From Novipirellula caenicola (GTDB lineage Bacteria; Planctomycetota; Planctomycetia; Pirellulales; Pirellulaceae): DNA of 64,000 nt. The translations under genes and the position numbers were made by a program. The DNA lies in assembly GCF_039545035.1 (NCBI RefSeq), contig NZ_BAABRO010000029.1:1-64000 (forward strand), read 5' to 3'. The notes beneath the pieces were generated by a model. That model had not been told where the DNA came from. It did no database searches and was given only the letters and a program-made list of their open reading frames with translations. This document shows, piece by piece, positions 45,994 through 55,054 of the stretch (the first letter of the stretch is position 1; each line of letters starts with the position of its first letter).

Positions 45994-46134
45994 TTGACGG
46001 CTTATTGATTTAATCCAAATGCAAATCGCAACGGTGAGCCGTGGGCCGTAAGGCACCGGGTCGTGCGTGGGACCCGGCCGCTGACGCGTCGCGGCTCAAT
46101 AAATCAACAAGCCGTTGACGACTTCCGCTACGCT
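45994..46134 (+). repeat. MITE-like repeat, copy B, with terminal inverted repeats
   Basis: Positions 46007-46134 match 21755-21882. In this copy TTGACGGCTTATTGATTTA (45994-46012) pairs with TAAATCAACAAGCCGTTGA (46100-46118), 16-17 of 19 bases. Inside lie further inverted pairs (TGAGCCG/CGGCTCA; CCGGGTC/GACCCGG), giving a nested hairpin. There is no coding capacity. Confidence 0.8.
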
Positions 46135-46242
46135 AGATTAGCACCAACGGCACCCGAAGAAATGTTTCACAGCGTTGCGCCGCAGCGGCGGCGGACGGAT
46201 GTTTCCCCCGATCTGTTTTCCTCTTCAAACGCGAGTCACACG

Positions 46243-47574
46243 ATGCCACAAATCGCTCCTTTTGCTGCCCTGCGTTACAACCTGGACCACATCGGTTCGC
46301 TCTCGGACGTGATCGCGCCTCCCTACGACGTGATCGATCCACAATTGCAAGACCAGCTCTACAAGAAACATGCTGCCAATGTGATCCGCATCATTCTAAA
46401 TCGCACCGAACCAGGCGATTCAGAGGACGACAAGTACGAACGGGCCGCCAAGTTCGTCAGCCAGTGGAAGAGCGAAGGGGTTTTGAAACAAGACGAAGTC
46501 CCTTCCTATTACGTGTACCATCAAGAGTTCACGATTGACGGCCATCAATACACCCGGCGTGGCTTTATGGCACGGGTTCGCATCGAGCCCTTTGGCGAAG
46601 GCAACATCTACCCGCACGAAGAAACCCACCCCAAGGCAAAGGTCGACCGACTGAAACTGACCCAAGCCACCAAGCAAAACAATAGCCAAATCTTTGGTCT
46701 GTACCCTGATCCTGAAAACGCGATCATCACGCTGCTTGATGAAGCGACCACCGCGATCACGCCGATCGAAACCGTGGATCATCTCGGGGTCAAACACCAG
46801 CTCTGGCCCGTTTCGGATCCGAACGTGATTGCGAAAGTCAGCGAGCTGATGCAGGACAAACCAATGTTTGTTGCCGATGGTCACCATCGCTACGAAACCG
46901 CAGCAAACTATCGCGATCTGGTCAGCAAGGAACTCGGATCACTCCCCAGCGATCATCCCGCCAACTTTGTGATGACCATGTTGGTAGGCATGAGCGATCC
47001 AGGGATGATTGTATTGCCCACCCACCGACTGCTGCGCGGGACCGAGCGATTTTCGTCTGCCGAAATCATGGCACGACTTGCCGGCAGCTTTGACTGCGAG
47101 ATCGTCGCCGGTGGGCTCGATGCCGCCAACACCGTGTGGTCCAACATGGAATCGGCGGACGACCAAGGGCTGATCGGATTGTACGCCTGCAACGATGACA
47201 CCTGGGTGTTATGCAAAGCAAATCCGGGAGCCGCTGCGAAAATGGAGACACTCGCGGCCAATCAAAGCAAAGATTGGCGAGAACTTGGCGTCAGCCTGCT
47301 GCACCGTCTCGTGATCGACGAACTGCTTCAATCCAAAGGCCACCCCAAACCAACCTACGTTCACGATGCCGACGAATTGGTCGCTGCGATGCGAGGCGAA
47401 GGCAGCCAAGCGGAAAGCGATAGCGACGAACCCTATACGCTGGCGGCGCTGGTAATGCCAGCAAAACTGAGTCACGTCGAAGCAATCAGCCTGCACAAAG
47501 AGCGAATGCCCGCTAAAAGCACCTACTTCTACCCCAAACTGCTCAGCGGACTGACATTCAACCCACTTTGCTAA
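46243..47574 (+). CDS. DUF1015 family protein
   Basis: A 443-residue protein of the DUF1015 family, widespread and of unknown function. It opens PQIAPFAALRYNL and APPYDVIDPQLQDQLYKKHAANVIRIILNR, then SYYVYHQEFTIDGHQYTRRGFMARVRIEPFGEGNIYPHEETHPKAKVDRLKL and VADGHHRYETA, all family hallmarks. The start at ATG 46243 fits the family; upstream sequence belongs to the repeat element. It lies next to ahcY but separated by terminators. Some genomes place this family near serine or methyl metabolism genes; that is not evidence of function here. Confidence 0.9.
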   Translation: MPQIAPFAALRYNLDHIGSLSDVIAPPYDVIDPQLQDQLYKKHAANVIRIILNRTEPGDSEDDKYERAAKFVSQWKSEGVLKQDEVPSYYVYHQEFTIDGHQYTRRGFMARVRIEPFGEGNIYPHEETHPKAKVDRLKLTQATKQNNSQIFGLYPDPENAIITLLDEATTAITPIETVDHLGVKHQLWPVSDPNVIAKVSELMQDKPMFVADGHHRYETAANYRDLVSKELGSLPSDHPANFVMTMLVGMSDPGMIVLPTHRLLRGTERFSSAEIMARLAGSFDCEIVAGGLDAANTVWSNMESADDQGLIGLYACNDDTWVLCKANPGAAAKMETLAANQSKDWRELGVSLLHRLVIDELLQSKGHPKPTYVHDADELVAAMRGEGSQAESDSDEPYTLAALVMPAKLSHVEAISLHKERMPAKSTYFYPKLLSGLTFNPLC

Positions 47575-47863
47575 TCGCAAACCCTATAGAGTCTGCCTGA
47601 GCACCCTAAACGCCCTGCAAGGGCGGCATCACCAACGCTTCGGGCGCACCATCGCGAACACCCCCGCAATGCGCTAGTGAGCCGATTGCGACCGTGTGGC
47701 GGGCATGAGGGCAGACCTTGAAAAACTAGGCAACCAGAGCTGACTCTGCCGGTTGCAGCGACTAGCCCGACTAGGCATGATTGTACGGTCTGGGAGAACA
47801 ACTTTGTATTCGCGTCTTCCCAAGAGAAACCCACAAGTCCACGACTACTTAGGAAAGAAACCA

Positions 47864-48328
47864 ATGAAACGACTTTCAATTGCGATTTGCGCTGTTGCTC
47901 TATCGAGCATGCTGGTTCCAAGCATCGCACAAGCAGGCCTTTTCGGCTGCAAGCACAAGAACGACTGCTGCGAAGTGGCCCCCGTTTGCGAACCTGTCTG
48001 CGAAGCAGAACCGGTATGCTGCGAGCCAGCTCCTGTTTGCGAACCCGCCCCAGTTTGCTGCGAGCCAGCACCTGTATGCGAGCCAGCTCCTGTTTGCTGC
48101 CCCGCTCCTCCAGTGGAAGTAACTTGGTGTGTCATCGATCCACGCACATGCTGCCCTGTTGAAGTCACCGCATGCGTTCCCGCCGAATGTGCTGGACAAG
48201 TTCCAACCTTGGTCAACTGCCGCAAGGGATTCTTGCACCGCAGCATTTTGACCTACAAGTTCGAGTGCTGCGGCCACTGCGTCGACGTGGTTGTCACCAA
48301 GCACGGTCGTGCAATCGTCCGCGGCTAA
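47864..48328 (+). CDS. Small secreted Cys-rich repeat protein
   Basis: A 154-residue protein. A signal peptide (MKRLSIAICAVALSSMLVP, cut after AQA) leads to a mature chain with 22 cysteines. Residues about 36-80 are repeats of CEPAPVC and CCEPAPVC, copied at the DNA level with a period near 24-27 bases. The second half (VEVTWCVIDPRTCCPVEVTACVP ... FECCGHCVDVVVTKHG) is not repetitive. GGA 8 bases before ATG 47864 gives the start. I do not recognise a family. It may be a disulfide-linked or metal-binding envelope protein, which would suit the proteinaceous surface layers of planctomycetes. It has its own terminator. Confidence 0.8.
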   Translation: MKRLSIAICAVALSSMLVPSIAQAGLFGCKHKNDCCEVAPVCEPVCEAEPVCCEPAPVCEPAPVCCEPAPVCEPAPVCCPAPPVEVTWCVIDPRTCCPVEVTACVPAECAGQVPTLVNCRKGFLHRSILTYKFECCGHCVDVVVTKHGRAIVRG

Positions 48329-48638
48329 TTCCCGCCACGGCAGGAATTTGAACACGCGAAACACCACCCAGCTCGTTTCGCCGCCCAAACAAAGAGTCGA
48401 ACCGCCACCGGTTCGGCTCTTTTTTTTTTGCGACTCCTTCCTAAGGCCCCAAAAGGTGCATGGCACCAATCGCTATGGCACCAATCGCTCAAAGATGGCT
48501 GGTACCTAATTTCCAGCATCGATATCCTTAATATCCCTGTCATCCCCAGGGGCGGAAACGACTTGACCGCATTTTGCAACGGGAACGAAAGTTGCTTGCC
48601 CTGTCTCGCTATCGGTCTCGCTATCGACGGAGCGTCCA
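48329..48638. other. Intergenic region after the Cys-rich gene
   Basis: 310 bases with the terminator and a short tandem of CACCAATCGC near 48466. Nothing else is recognised. Confidence 0.6.
48392..48429 (+). terminator. Rho-independent terminator after the Cys-rich gene
   Basis: AAGAGTCGAACCG, loop CCAC, CGGTTCGGCTCTT with one G-T pair, then nine T. A textbook form. Confidence 0.93.
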
Positions 48639-49610
48639 ATGACAACACTACGCTGCACGTGCGGGCAGACATTTAAGGCCAAACCAGAACTGGCTGGCCA
48701 GATCATCACAACGCCTTGTTGCAACACGCGCGTCCGCGTCCCTGCACGCCAGAACGCTCCTGCTGCAACCCCCACGGACCGCATTAACGTCAAATGCAGT
48801 TGTGGGCAAATGCTGGCGGTTGCCCGCCCTAAAGGGCCGGTCGAAGTGACGTGCCCGTCCTGCAAGAAGCGTCTGCGTCTGGGCGGGACTGCAACAACGC
48901 CTCGAACTCAACCGCCCCCTGAAAACGACAATGTATTCGGCGATCTTCCACCCGCTGGAACACCCCAAGGCTGGACTCCACCAGCGGCACCGCAGGCTCG
49001 TCCACCGTCAAGCAGCTTTGCCACAGCACCGCAGCGGACAAAAAGCAATCCGCAGAAGCGATTGCCAAGACTTGGGGTCCTCGAAGATGGTTTCGGGACG
49101 CCGATCCTGATCGTTGCCGCCCTCACGTTCTTAGGCATCTTTGTCACGCTGGGAGTCTATTTACTCAGTCAAGCAAGCGACAATATGGCCTTGGCCGCGG
49201 CCTCGGAAGACTGGCAGCCAACCGAGGGCAAGATCTTAGAATCCGGATTTACCGTTCGCGGTATCCAAAAGCGGAAACAGGCTGCCACCACGCATGTTCG
49301 CTACGAATACAAAGTTGACAATGCCACCTATACCGGAACGACGCTGTCGTTCGAGAAGCAGGATTCGTTCTCGCCTGCGGTGGCCGAAGCAAAGCTGCAG
49401 CCGTATCCACCCGGGGCCGATTGCACGGTCTACTACGATCCCCAATCCCCGTCAAACAGCGTGCTAATCAAAGGGGTGCAAAGCAGCAATCAACTCTATT
49501 TTTGGTTAGGGCTTGCTTCGATCTTGTGCGGGGTCGTGATGGCGATCGACTGCGGTCTCGGTGCCATCAATGCTCACCGCTTTCCGCCTCCCAAGGTTCC
49601 CCTATTCTAA
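48639..49610 (+). CDS. Membrane protein with two zinc-ribbon segments and a DUF3592-like domain
   Basis: A 323-residue protein. Two short zinc-ribbon-like segments open it (LRCTCGQTFKAKPELAGQIITTPCCNTRVRVP; VKCSCGQMLAVARPKGPVEVTCPSCKKRLRL). A Pro-rich linker follows, then a membrane helix (PILIVAALTFLGIFVTLGVYLL), an extracytoplasmic DUF3592-like domain (GKILESGFTVRG ... HVRYEYKVDNATYTGTTLSF ... PGADCTVYYDPQSPSNSVL) and a last helix (YFWLGLASILCGVVMAIDCG). Such zinc-ribbon heads are frequent in planctomycete membrane proteins. Function unknown; the next gene has a related build. Confidence 0.82.
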   Translation: MTTLRCTCGQTFKAKPELAGQIITTPCCNTRVRVPARQNAPAATPTDRINVKCSCGQMLAVARPKGPVEVTCPSCKKRLRLGGTATTPRTQPPPENDNVFGDLPPAGTPQGWTPPAAPQARPPSSSFATAPQRTKSNPQKRLPRLGVLEDGFGTPILIVAALTFLGIFVTLGVYLLSQASDNMALAAASEDWQPTEGKILESGFTVRGIQKRKQAATTHVRYEYKVDNATYTGTTLSFEKQDSFSPAVAEAKLQPYPPGADCTVYYDPQSPSNSVLIKGVQSSNQLYFWLGLASILCGVVMAIDCGLGAINAHRFPPPKVPLF

Positions 49611-49770
49611 ATTTTGGGCACCCCAAATTGGCGTCTTCGATTTGCAACTGGACACTCCACGTGATGGCCTGCGGAGTTTAAGATAGGGGGGTGGGAAGAC
49701 AATCACCCTGTTCGCCCTCGCGTTTTCTCCTTCCCTTCCAAATCCTGCCTTTCCGCAATAGACGCACACT

Positions 49771-51084
49771 GTGAACGACTTGGGCGACAAGAATTGGCGA
49801 ATCCGCGTCGACAACGAGACGCTGGGTCCGTTTTCGGAAGTCGAGATGCGTCATTGGCTGGCAGAGCATCGCGGCAAGAAAGCCGAGGTTCAGCAGGGCC
49901 GCAGTGATTGGTACCCGTCTTCGGTGATCTTGCAACGGTTCAAGGAACTGGCACGGACCGGAATCTACCTGCGGGTCAACGGCCAAGTCGAAGGCCCATT
50001 CACTCGCCCGCGTTTTGTCCAACGCATGGAACAACTTGGCAACGCCGAGGTGGATGCCAAAGAGGGCAATGACGGATTCTGGGTTTCCGCAAAAGTCATC
50101 TTGCGTGAACTCAACCCCAGCCCCATCGTGGTTCCGCAGCGGAGCACCCCGCAGACCAAATCACCGTCGCCTTCACCGACCACCCCGCCGCCGACAGCCA
50201 CGCCGCCGACAATCACGCCGCCAAAAACGCCAAACGAATCCCAGCGTCCGGCGACCTCCGCTGCCCCCAAAACCTCCGAACCGGCTGCCGAAAACGCACT
50301 GACTCCGGTTCGCGCCCATTGCCCGGTGTGCAAAGCGACGCTGCAGATCCCGGCCAACCAATTGGGAAAACCCATTCGCTGCGCGTCCTGTAAAAAACAG
50401 ATCCGCGTGGTGGGCAAATCGAGCAGCACCGACGCTCCGGCACACCCCACCCCACGTAAAACCACGAATCCAGCAGACGAAGTGGTGACACTTGGAGACG
50501 ACGATTTCGCCGCGTCGATTCCGGTGCCGACAGTGTCATCGCCATCGGTGCCATCGGTATTCGCGCCACTGGAAAACGTCACTCCGTCCCGTCCGGTTGC
50601 CACCCCACGGCCTTACACGCCACCGCAACCTCGCCCCGCTCCCAACCCCTACGTATCGCCAGGGCCTTCGCACACACCTTACTACGCCGGAGCCCAGTAT
50701 CACACGGCGCCGCCTCACCCAGCGCTATACATCATCCCGGGTGCGCTGATCGCAATTTTCTCACTCGGGATGCTCGCGCTGTCGTGCTTTGGGATTGTGC
50801 TTCACATCATAGCGACCACGCAAAGGGACGCCGAGAACTACAGGATGGCAATGACGACGATCAACATCGGGCTTTCGCTGGTGTGGGTGATCGTCTACGG
50901 AATGATGATGGTTGGCGCAGGCCACATGATCTTCCGTCGCAATCTAGTCCTCGCAAGAACGTCAGCTATCTTAGCCGCAATCCCTTGCATCGGATTTCCG
51001 TTCGGCTGTCTGCTGTTTCCCGTCGGGGTGATGAGCTGCGTCGTCGTGTTTATGAACGACGCCAAACGTGCGTTCCGGTCCTAG
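49771..51084 (+). CDS. GYF_2-like / zinc-ribbon membrane protein
   Basis: A 437-residue protein starting at GTG 49771. Residues about 8-112 hold two GYF_2-like segments (WRIRVDNETLGPFSEVEMRHWL; IYLRVNGQVEGPFTRPRFVQRM). A long Pro/Thr-rich linker follows, then a zinc ribbon (AHCPVCKATLQIPANQLGKPIRCASCKKQIRVVG), a second Pro-rich linker and three or four membrane helices (IPGALIAIFSLGMLALSCFGIVLHI; INIGLSLVWVIVYGMMMVGAGHMIF; ILAAIPCIGFPFGCLLFPVGVMSCVVVF). It follows the previous zinc-ribbon gene by 160 bases. Function unknown. Confidence 0.82.
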   Translation: MNDLGDKNWRIRVDNETLGPFSEVEMRHWLAEHRGKKAEVQQGRSDWYPSSVILQRFKELARTGIYLRVNGQVEGPFTRPRFVQRMEQLGNAEVDAKEGNDGFWVSAKVILRELNPSPIVVPQRSTPQTKSPSPSPTTPPPTATPPTITPPKTPNESQRPATSAAPKTSEPAAENALTPVRAHCPVCKATLQIPANQLGKPIRCASCKKQIRVVGKSSSTDAPAHPTPRKTTNPADEVVTLGDDDFAASIPVPTVSSPSVPSVFAPLENVTPSRPVATPRPYTPPQPRPAPNPYVSPGPSHTPYYAGAQYHTAPPHPALYIIPGALIAIFSLGMLALSCFGIVLHIIATTQRDAENYRMAMTTINIGLSLVWVIVYGMMMVGAGHMIFRRNLVLARTSAILAAIPCIGFPFGCLLFPVGVMSCVVVFMNDAKRAFRS

Positions 51085-51170
51085 CCCAGGATCTCTTCGA
51101 AGCAGCCGACGAACATGCGACGGACCAGTCGATCACTCGCCGCGATTGGCGGACGCTGCAACGTCCGGGG

Positions 51171-51737
51171 CTAGTTCAAAATGGACTTGACGTCCGCCAT
51201 GATCGCTTCGACATCGATCTCGTTAGTGGCGTACGTCCGCGCCGAGACGACTTGGCTATCGCTAGCAACAACAATGGTGACCGGAGCCTCGGCGGACAAT
51301 CGATAATTCAGCGGTCCTGTTTCAGATTCCTTTGCCACGACAAACGGAATGTGCTTGGCCGCCGTTTCTTTAGCCAACTCGTTCGCGGAATCCTTTAACT
51401 TGCCTGCATCTTCGCCAAGCAGCGTGACAAAGCTGCTGAGGTGCGAAGCTTCGTTTTCCGCCACGGCGGCATCAAGTTTCTGGACCAACTTAGCCAGCTT
51501 GCCATCGGTTTGTCGTGCAAACACGATCACCATCGGCCGTGATCCATAACGGCAGCGATAACAAATCTCTTGCTCGACATCGACTCCGTCCTCTTCGGCA
51601 CCCGCGATTTTGGTGACGTAGAAAACGCCGATCGGATCTCCTTGCTTGAGCCCCCCATCGCGAGAAGCATCGGCAGCAAATGCGTTTGACAGCGACGCCG
51701 CAAACAACAGAACCGAACAGATAAGCAAACGCGACAT
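51171..51737 (-). CDS. Secreted thioredoxin-fold-like hypothetical protein
   Basis: A 188-residue exported protein. ATG 51737 (MSRLLICSVLLFAASLSNAFAA) has GGAG 9-10 bases upstream and opens a signal peptide. The mature part includes DPIGVFYVTKIAGAEEDGVDVEQEICYRCRYGSRPMVIVFAR, in which C-Y-R-C followed by a hydrophobic strand recalls a thioredoxin-like fold, and a last part PVTIVVASDSQVVSARTYATNEIDVEAIMADV. I cannot name a family. It converges with the GYF-type gene. Confidence 0.72.
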   Translation of the reverse strand: MSRLLICSVLLFAASLSNAFAADASRDGGLKQGDPIGVFYVTKIAGAEEDGVDVEQEICYRCRYGSRPMVIVFARQTDGKLAKLVQKLDAAVAENEASHLSSFVTLLGEDAGKLKDSANELAKETAAKHIPFVVAKESETGPLNYRLSAEAPVTIVVASDSQVVSARTYATNEIDVEAIMADVKSILN

Positions 51738-52356
51738 TGAACTTTCTCCGAGATAGAGAATTTGAATTTTAGATTTCAATTGGAATTAGGAAGGATCGCA
51801 GCAACGGAATCGCTGCGAATAACGTGTCCCCGCAACGCAATCCGGGGCAAACCACCGAGCTATCAAGCTATCGAGCTGTCCTTGGAAAACCGAGCAACCA
51901 ACCGCGAGGACTCAAGCCCACGGTTTTCCACTTAGCAATGACCGACGAAACCGGACTCCCGCCGCAACGCGGCGACCGCCACCGAGCTGACGCAAAGGGG
52001 TGGATAGCCAGCCGGCCAAGTGCTTCGTGGCGCCACGAACGGCGCCCCGTCACTCGCCCCCATTATTGCCACGTCCGATACCCGTCACACCCCTAAGTGG
52101 TGCCAAATCTTGGTTTCTACCCGCATTCGACAGGACCAACACCAAAACGGACATTGGCGATTTTAGAGACTTGATTGTTTGTTCTCCCGCATTTTATGCG
52201 ACAATGACGCCGTTTTAGTGCCAACGAGCTTGAGATTAATGGGGCCGCGTTTTGATAGCGACGAACCTTGATCGGTCGTGGGCGACGAAAACCGCATCGA
52301 CGAACTGGCCGATTGCGCTCTAGTGAAGCTGGCAGGCCACTTATAAATTAGAAGGC
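51738..52356. other. Intergenic region, nothing recognised
   Basis: 619 bases between a secreted protein gene and the ArsR regulator. Short open frames lack family features. TTATAAATTAGAAGG just before ATG 52357 may hold the -10 and ribosome site of the regulator. Confidence 0.55.
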
Positions 52357-52701
52357 ATGGACCCAACTGTGACCCAATTGAGCGATGATCAAGCTCATCG
52401 CATCTCCAAAGCGATCGCGGACCCTCAGCGATTTGCGATTCTGACCTGCATCGCCAGCGAACAAGAAATCGCCTGCAAATCGCTTGTGGACGAGTTCCCA
52501 ATCACGCAAGCCACGATCTCGCACCACCTAAAAGAACTGGTTGCAGCCGAATTGATTTGTTCACGCCGGCAGGGGCAGATGGCGATCCTGTCGTGCCGCC
52601 GCGACATTTGCGAGAGCTACACTCGGTATTTGGCAGAGCATCTGGTGAAACCGCAACGGAACCCGCTCGCCTCGGCAGCCAGTCCGACGCTTCCCAAATA
52701 G
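52357..52701 (+). CDS. ArsR-family transcriptional regulator
   Basis: A 114-residue winged-helix DNA-binding protein. The core is AHRISKAIADPQRFAILTCIASEQEIACKSLVDEFPITQATISHHLKELVAAELICSRRQGQMAILSC, typical of ArsR. The ELCVCDL metal site of ArsR/SmtB is absent, so it probably does not sense metal at that site. It lies 74 bases before folK on the same strand, with no obvious target gene nearby. Confidence 0.88.
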   Translation: MDPTVTQLSDDQAHRISKAIADPQRFAILTCIASEQEIACKSLVDEFPITQATISHHLKELVAAELICSRRQGQMAILSCRRDICESYTRYLAEHLVKPQRNPLASAASPTLPK

Positions 52702-52775
52702 CCGCACCGCCGCCGGCATTTTCCTGTGTGCCGAGTCAATTCCCGCAAAACCACCCAACGTTGAAATCGGTCGTC

Positions 52776-53873
52776 ATGAGCTCGAAGCCCCCACGTGCCC
52801 AGTGCCTGGTCAGCTTTGGCAGCAACCTTGGCGACCGGGACACGGTGATTGCCGAAGCGGCGCGGAAGGTAACGGCGTCGGCGATGGTGGAAAACTTTAC
52901 CGCCAGCCGACTGTTTGAAACGCCACCGATTGGCGGCCCCTCGGGCCAGGAACCCTTTCTGAATGCCGTTGCCGCGTTTGAAACGACTCACTCGGCACGC
53001 GACATCCTGAAATTGCTGCAGTCGATCGAAAACGAACTTGGACGCCAGCGGCGGCGGCGCTGGGATGCCCGATCGATCGATTTGGACGTGGTCCTGCATG
53101 GCAACTTGGTCGGGGGCAGTGCGGCACTGATCGTCCCCCACCCTCGCTACACCGCGCGACAATTCGTGCTGCAACCGGCCTGTGATGTCGCAGCCCACTA
53201 CCGCGACCCCCGATTTGGATGGACGCTTGGCGAATTGAGTGCGCATTTATCCGCAGGCAATGCCTCGCTGGCATTGGTCGGAGCCGACGAGTCGATCCGG
53301 CAAGAACTTTGCGACCGACTGAGCTCCGAACATGGGATCCGCACCTTCGCCGCCACGCAGCCGACTCAATCCGGCGCGGCACTGGACGAGGCGATCTCGG
53401 GACGCTGGACAAGTAGACACCGAGCCGAGAACACGTCCGCGGAAGGCCCTGGATCGGAATCACGCTCACGCCCGGGCAGCGAAGCGTCGACCTCAGCGGA
53501 TGCATCCGCTGGACGGGGCGAGCCGATCGTGGTCCGCCCCGACGAGCCTTGGGTGTCCGCCTACGTCCCCCCGCTACCAGTCCCCCCATTGCCAGATTCC
53601 CCATTGCCAACTGCCCCGTTGCCGACCGGGCCTCGCGCCGAAGCAGCGGGCAGCGACGCGACCATTCCGCGATTGGTCGCACGGATGCAGTGGGCCACGG
53701 CCGACACACGTTGGCCGGCCCCCCATCAAATGTGGCCATCGGGAGGTCGTTGGCCTGAATACCGACTGGAGATCGACAACCTCGACTGGGCGGTCACCGA
53801 AATCGCCTCGGCCTTGGTTTCGATGCGATGCCCGGTCCGCCCGCTGTCGGCGGATCGACATTGGTGGCAATGA
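52776..53873 (+). CDS. folK: Dihydropteridine pyrophosphokinase with a long C-terminal extension
   Basis: A 365-residue protein whose first ~165 residues are HPPK, the enzyme that pyrophosphorylates 6-hydroxymethyl-dihydropterin in folate synthesis. Seen are CLVSFGSNLGDRD, SRLFETPPIGGPSGQEPFLNAVAAFET, IENELGRQRRRRWDARSIDLDVVLHG (catalytic DxDxxLxG) and VPHPRYTARQFVLQPACDVA. The remaining ~200 residues are extra: a segment that resembles no known fold to me (LALVGADESIRQELCDRLSSE), a low-complexity Ser/Gly part, a Pro-Leu repeat (PPLPVPPLPDSPLPTAPLP) and a Trp-rich end (EYRLEIDNLDWAVTEIASAL). ATG 52776 is chosen because the upstream frame overlaps the ArsR gene. Confidence 0.88.
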   Translation: MSSKPPRAQCLVSFGSNLGDRDTVIAEAARKVTASAMVENFTASRLFETPPIGGPSGQEPFLNAVAAFETTHSARDILKLLQSIENELGRQRRRRWDARSIDLDVVLHGNLVGGSAALIVPHPRYTARQFVLQPACDVAAHYRDPRFGWTLGELSAHLSAGNASLALVGADESIRQELCDRLSSEHGIRTFAATQPTQSGAALDEAISGRWTSRHRAENTSAEGPGSESRSRPGSEASTSADASAGRGEPIVVRPDEPWVSAYVPPLPVPPLPDSPLPTAPLPTGPRAEAAGSDATIPRLVARMQWATADTRWPAPHQMWPSGGRWPEYRLEIDNLDWAVTEIASALVSMRCPVRPLSADRHWWQ

Positions 53874-54235
53874 GCCGCATTGACGCTCTCACCCACCTAA
53901 GGACGCTTCAGTGCGAAGCCGGCACCCCAAAGCGGCAGCGACGGTCGGGCTGGCGGATCCTCGACGTTACCCTCGTCCATCTTGCTCACCACAGGGCCTT
54001 CGGCACGCTCGCGTCCTAACTTTTCGGATCCGCTGGATGATGACGGCAGATCCCCGCTCTTTTCGTGCGACACAATGTCGCTTTGTTGCTGGCTGGTATT
54101 GCCTTGGTGCATGTTCGCACACAATACTGTCTCGCTCTCGCTGTATGATTACGGCGATTCTCTGAACCACTCGGTGTCCAATTTCTCTATCCCTGCGAAT
54201 ACTGGTCGCGTTTTCACGCGCGGCGACCATCAATT
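53874..54235. other. Intergenic leader of the Alternative Complex III operon
   Basis: 362 bases with no credible gene. It must carry the promoter for the respiratory operon, but I see no clear box or ribosome site before ATG 54236. Confidence 0.5.
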
Positions 54236-54931
54236 ATGCAACGGTTTCTCTTTCCACGCTGGGTCAATCGTTTTCTTATGGTTCTGGCTGCTGCCATCGT
54301 TGGAGGCGGCATTTATGCCGGTGCCATGGGCGGGCTGATCACCGATCCAAAGACGCTGAATATTGGCTACCAACCTGAACAACCGGTCCCGTTTAGCCAT
54401 GCGATTCACGCGGGCCAACTGAAGATGGATTGTCGCTATTGCCACAACACCGTCTTCGAGTCGGCTCACGCTGCAGTCCCACCGACGGCCACTTGTATCA
54501 ATTGTCACAGTCCTGCGAATGACCAAGGCGTTACCGCATTGGCAGCCGTACGAACAGAAAGCGACAAGCTAAAGCCGATCCACAAGAGCTGGGAAACGGG
54601 CCGCAGTATGGCTTGGAAACGAGTCCACAACCTGCCCGAATTCGTCTACTTTAACCACGCGGCCCACGTCAATTCAGGCGTCAGTTGCAAGAGTTGCCAC
54701 GGCCGAATCGACCAAATGGACGTGGTTTCCCAGCACGAAGAATTGTCGATGGCATGGTGTATCACCTGTCACCGAAACCCTGATCCCCATTTGCGTCCCA
54801 AAGAATTCGTGACCAAGCTCGACTGGGAGCCGCCAGCGGATTGGGACCAAGAAGCGTTCGCCAAGCAGAAGCGTGATCCTGAAGGCGAGAACATCAACCC
54901 ACAGGTCCATTGTGCGGTTTGTCACCGTTAG
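54236..54931 (+). CDS. actA: Alternative Complex III subunit ActA, pentaheme cytochrome c
   Basis: A 231-residue multiheme cytochrome. An N-terminal hydrophobic anchor (FLMVLAAAIVGGGIYAGAM) is followed by five CxxCH heme sites: CRYCH, CINCH, CKSCH, CITCH and CAVCH at the very end. In ACIII, ActA takes electrons from the ActB iron-sulfur chain and passes them to the monoheme ActE or to cytochrome oxidase. It opens the operon, 123 bases before actB. Confidence 0.93.
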   Translation: MQRFLFPRWVNRFLMVLAAAIVGGGIYAGAMGGLITDPKTLNIGYQPEQPVPFSHAIHAGQLKMDCRYCHNTVFESAHAAVPPTATCINCHSPANDQGVTALAAVRTESDKLKPIHKSWETGRSMAWKRVHNLPEFVYFNHAAHVNSGVSCKSCHGRIDQMDVVSQHEELSMAWCITCHRNPDPHLRPKEFVTKLDWEPPADWDQEAFAKQKRDPEGENINPQVHCAVCHR

Positions 54932-55054
54932 TTCCGCATCGCTCGGGTGTGCTCGCGACAAGGTGACCATGGTTCCCGCGTCCAAATCGCCCAACCGCTG
55001 CTGAAACTCGTTTTTTACAGATAATTTCGTATCGCCTAATCGCAAATCTTTGCA

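Larger units (their letters stand above)
45802..46242. other. Intergenic region with two hairpins and a MITE-like element
   Basis: No gene. It contains the ahcY terminator, a second stronger hairpin and a 125-bp element with terminal inverted repeats. The open frame upstream of ATG 46243 comes from the repeat. Confidence 0.75.

Noticed and set aside
51824-52096. 90-codon open frame before the ArsR gene
   Set aside because: No ribosome site, no domain and a composition like non-coding sequence.
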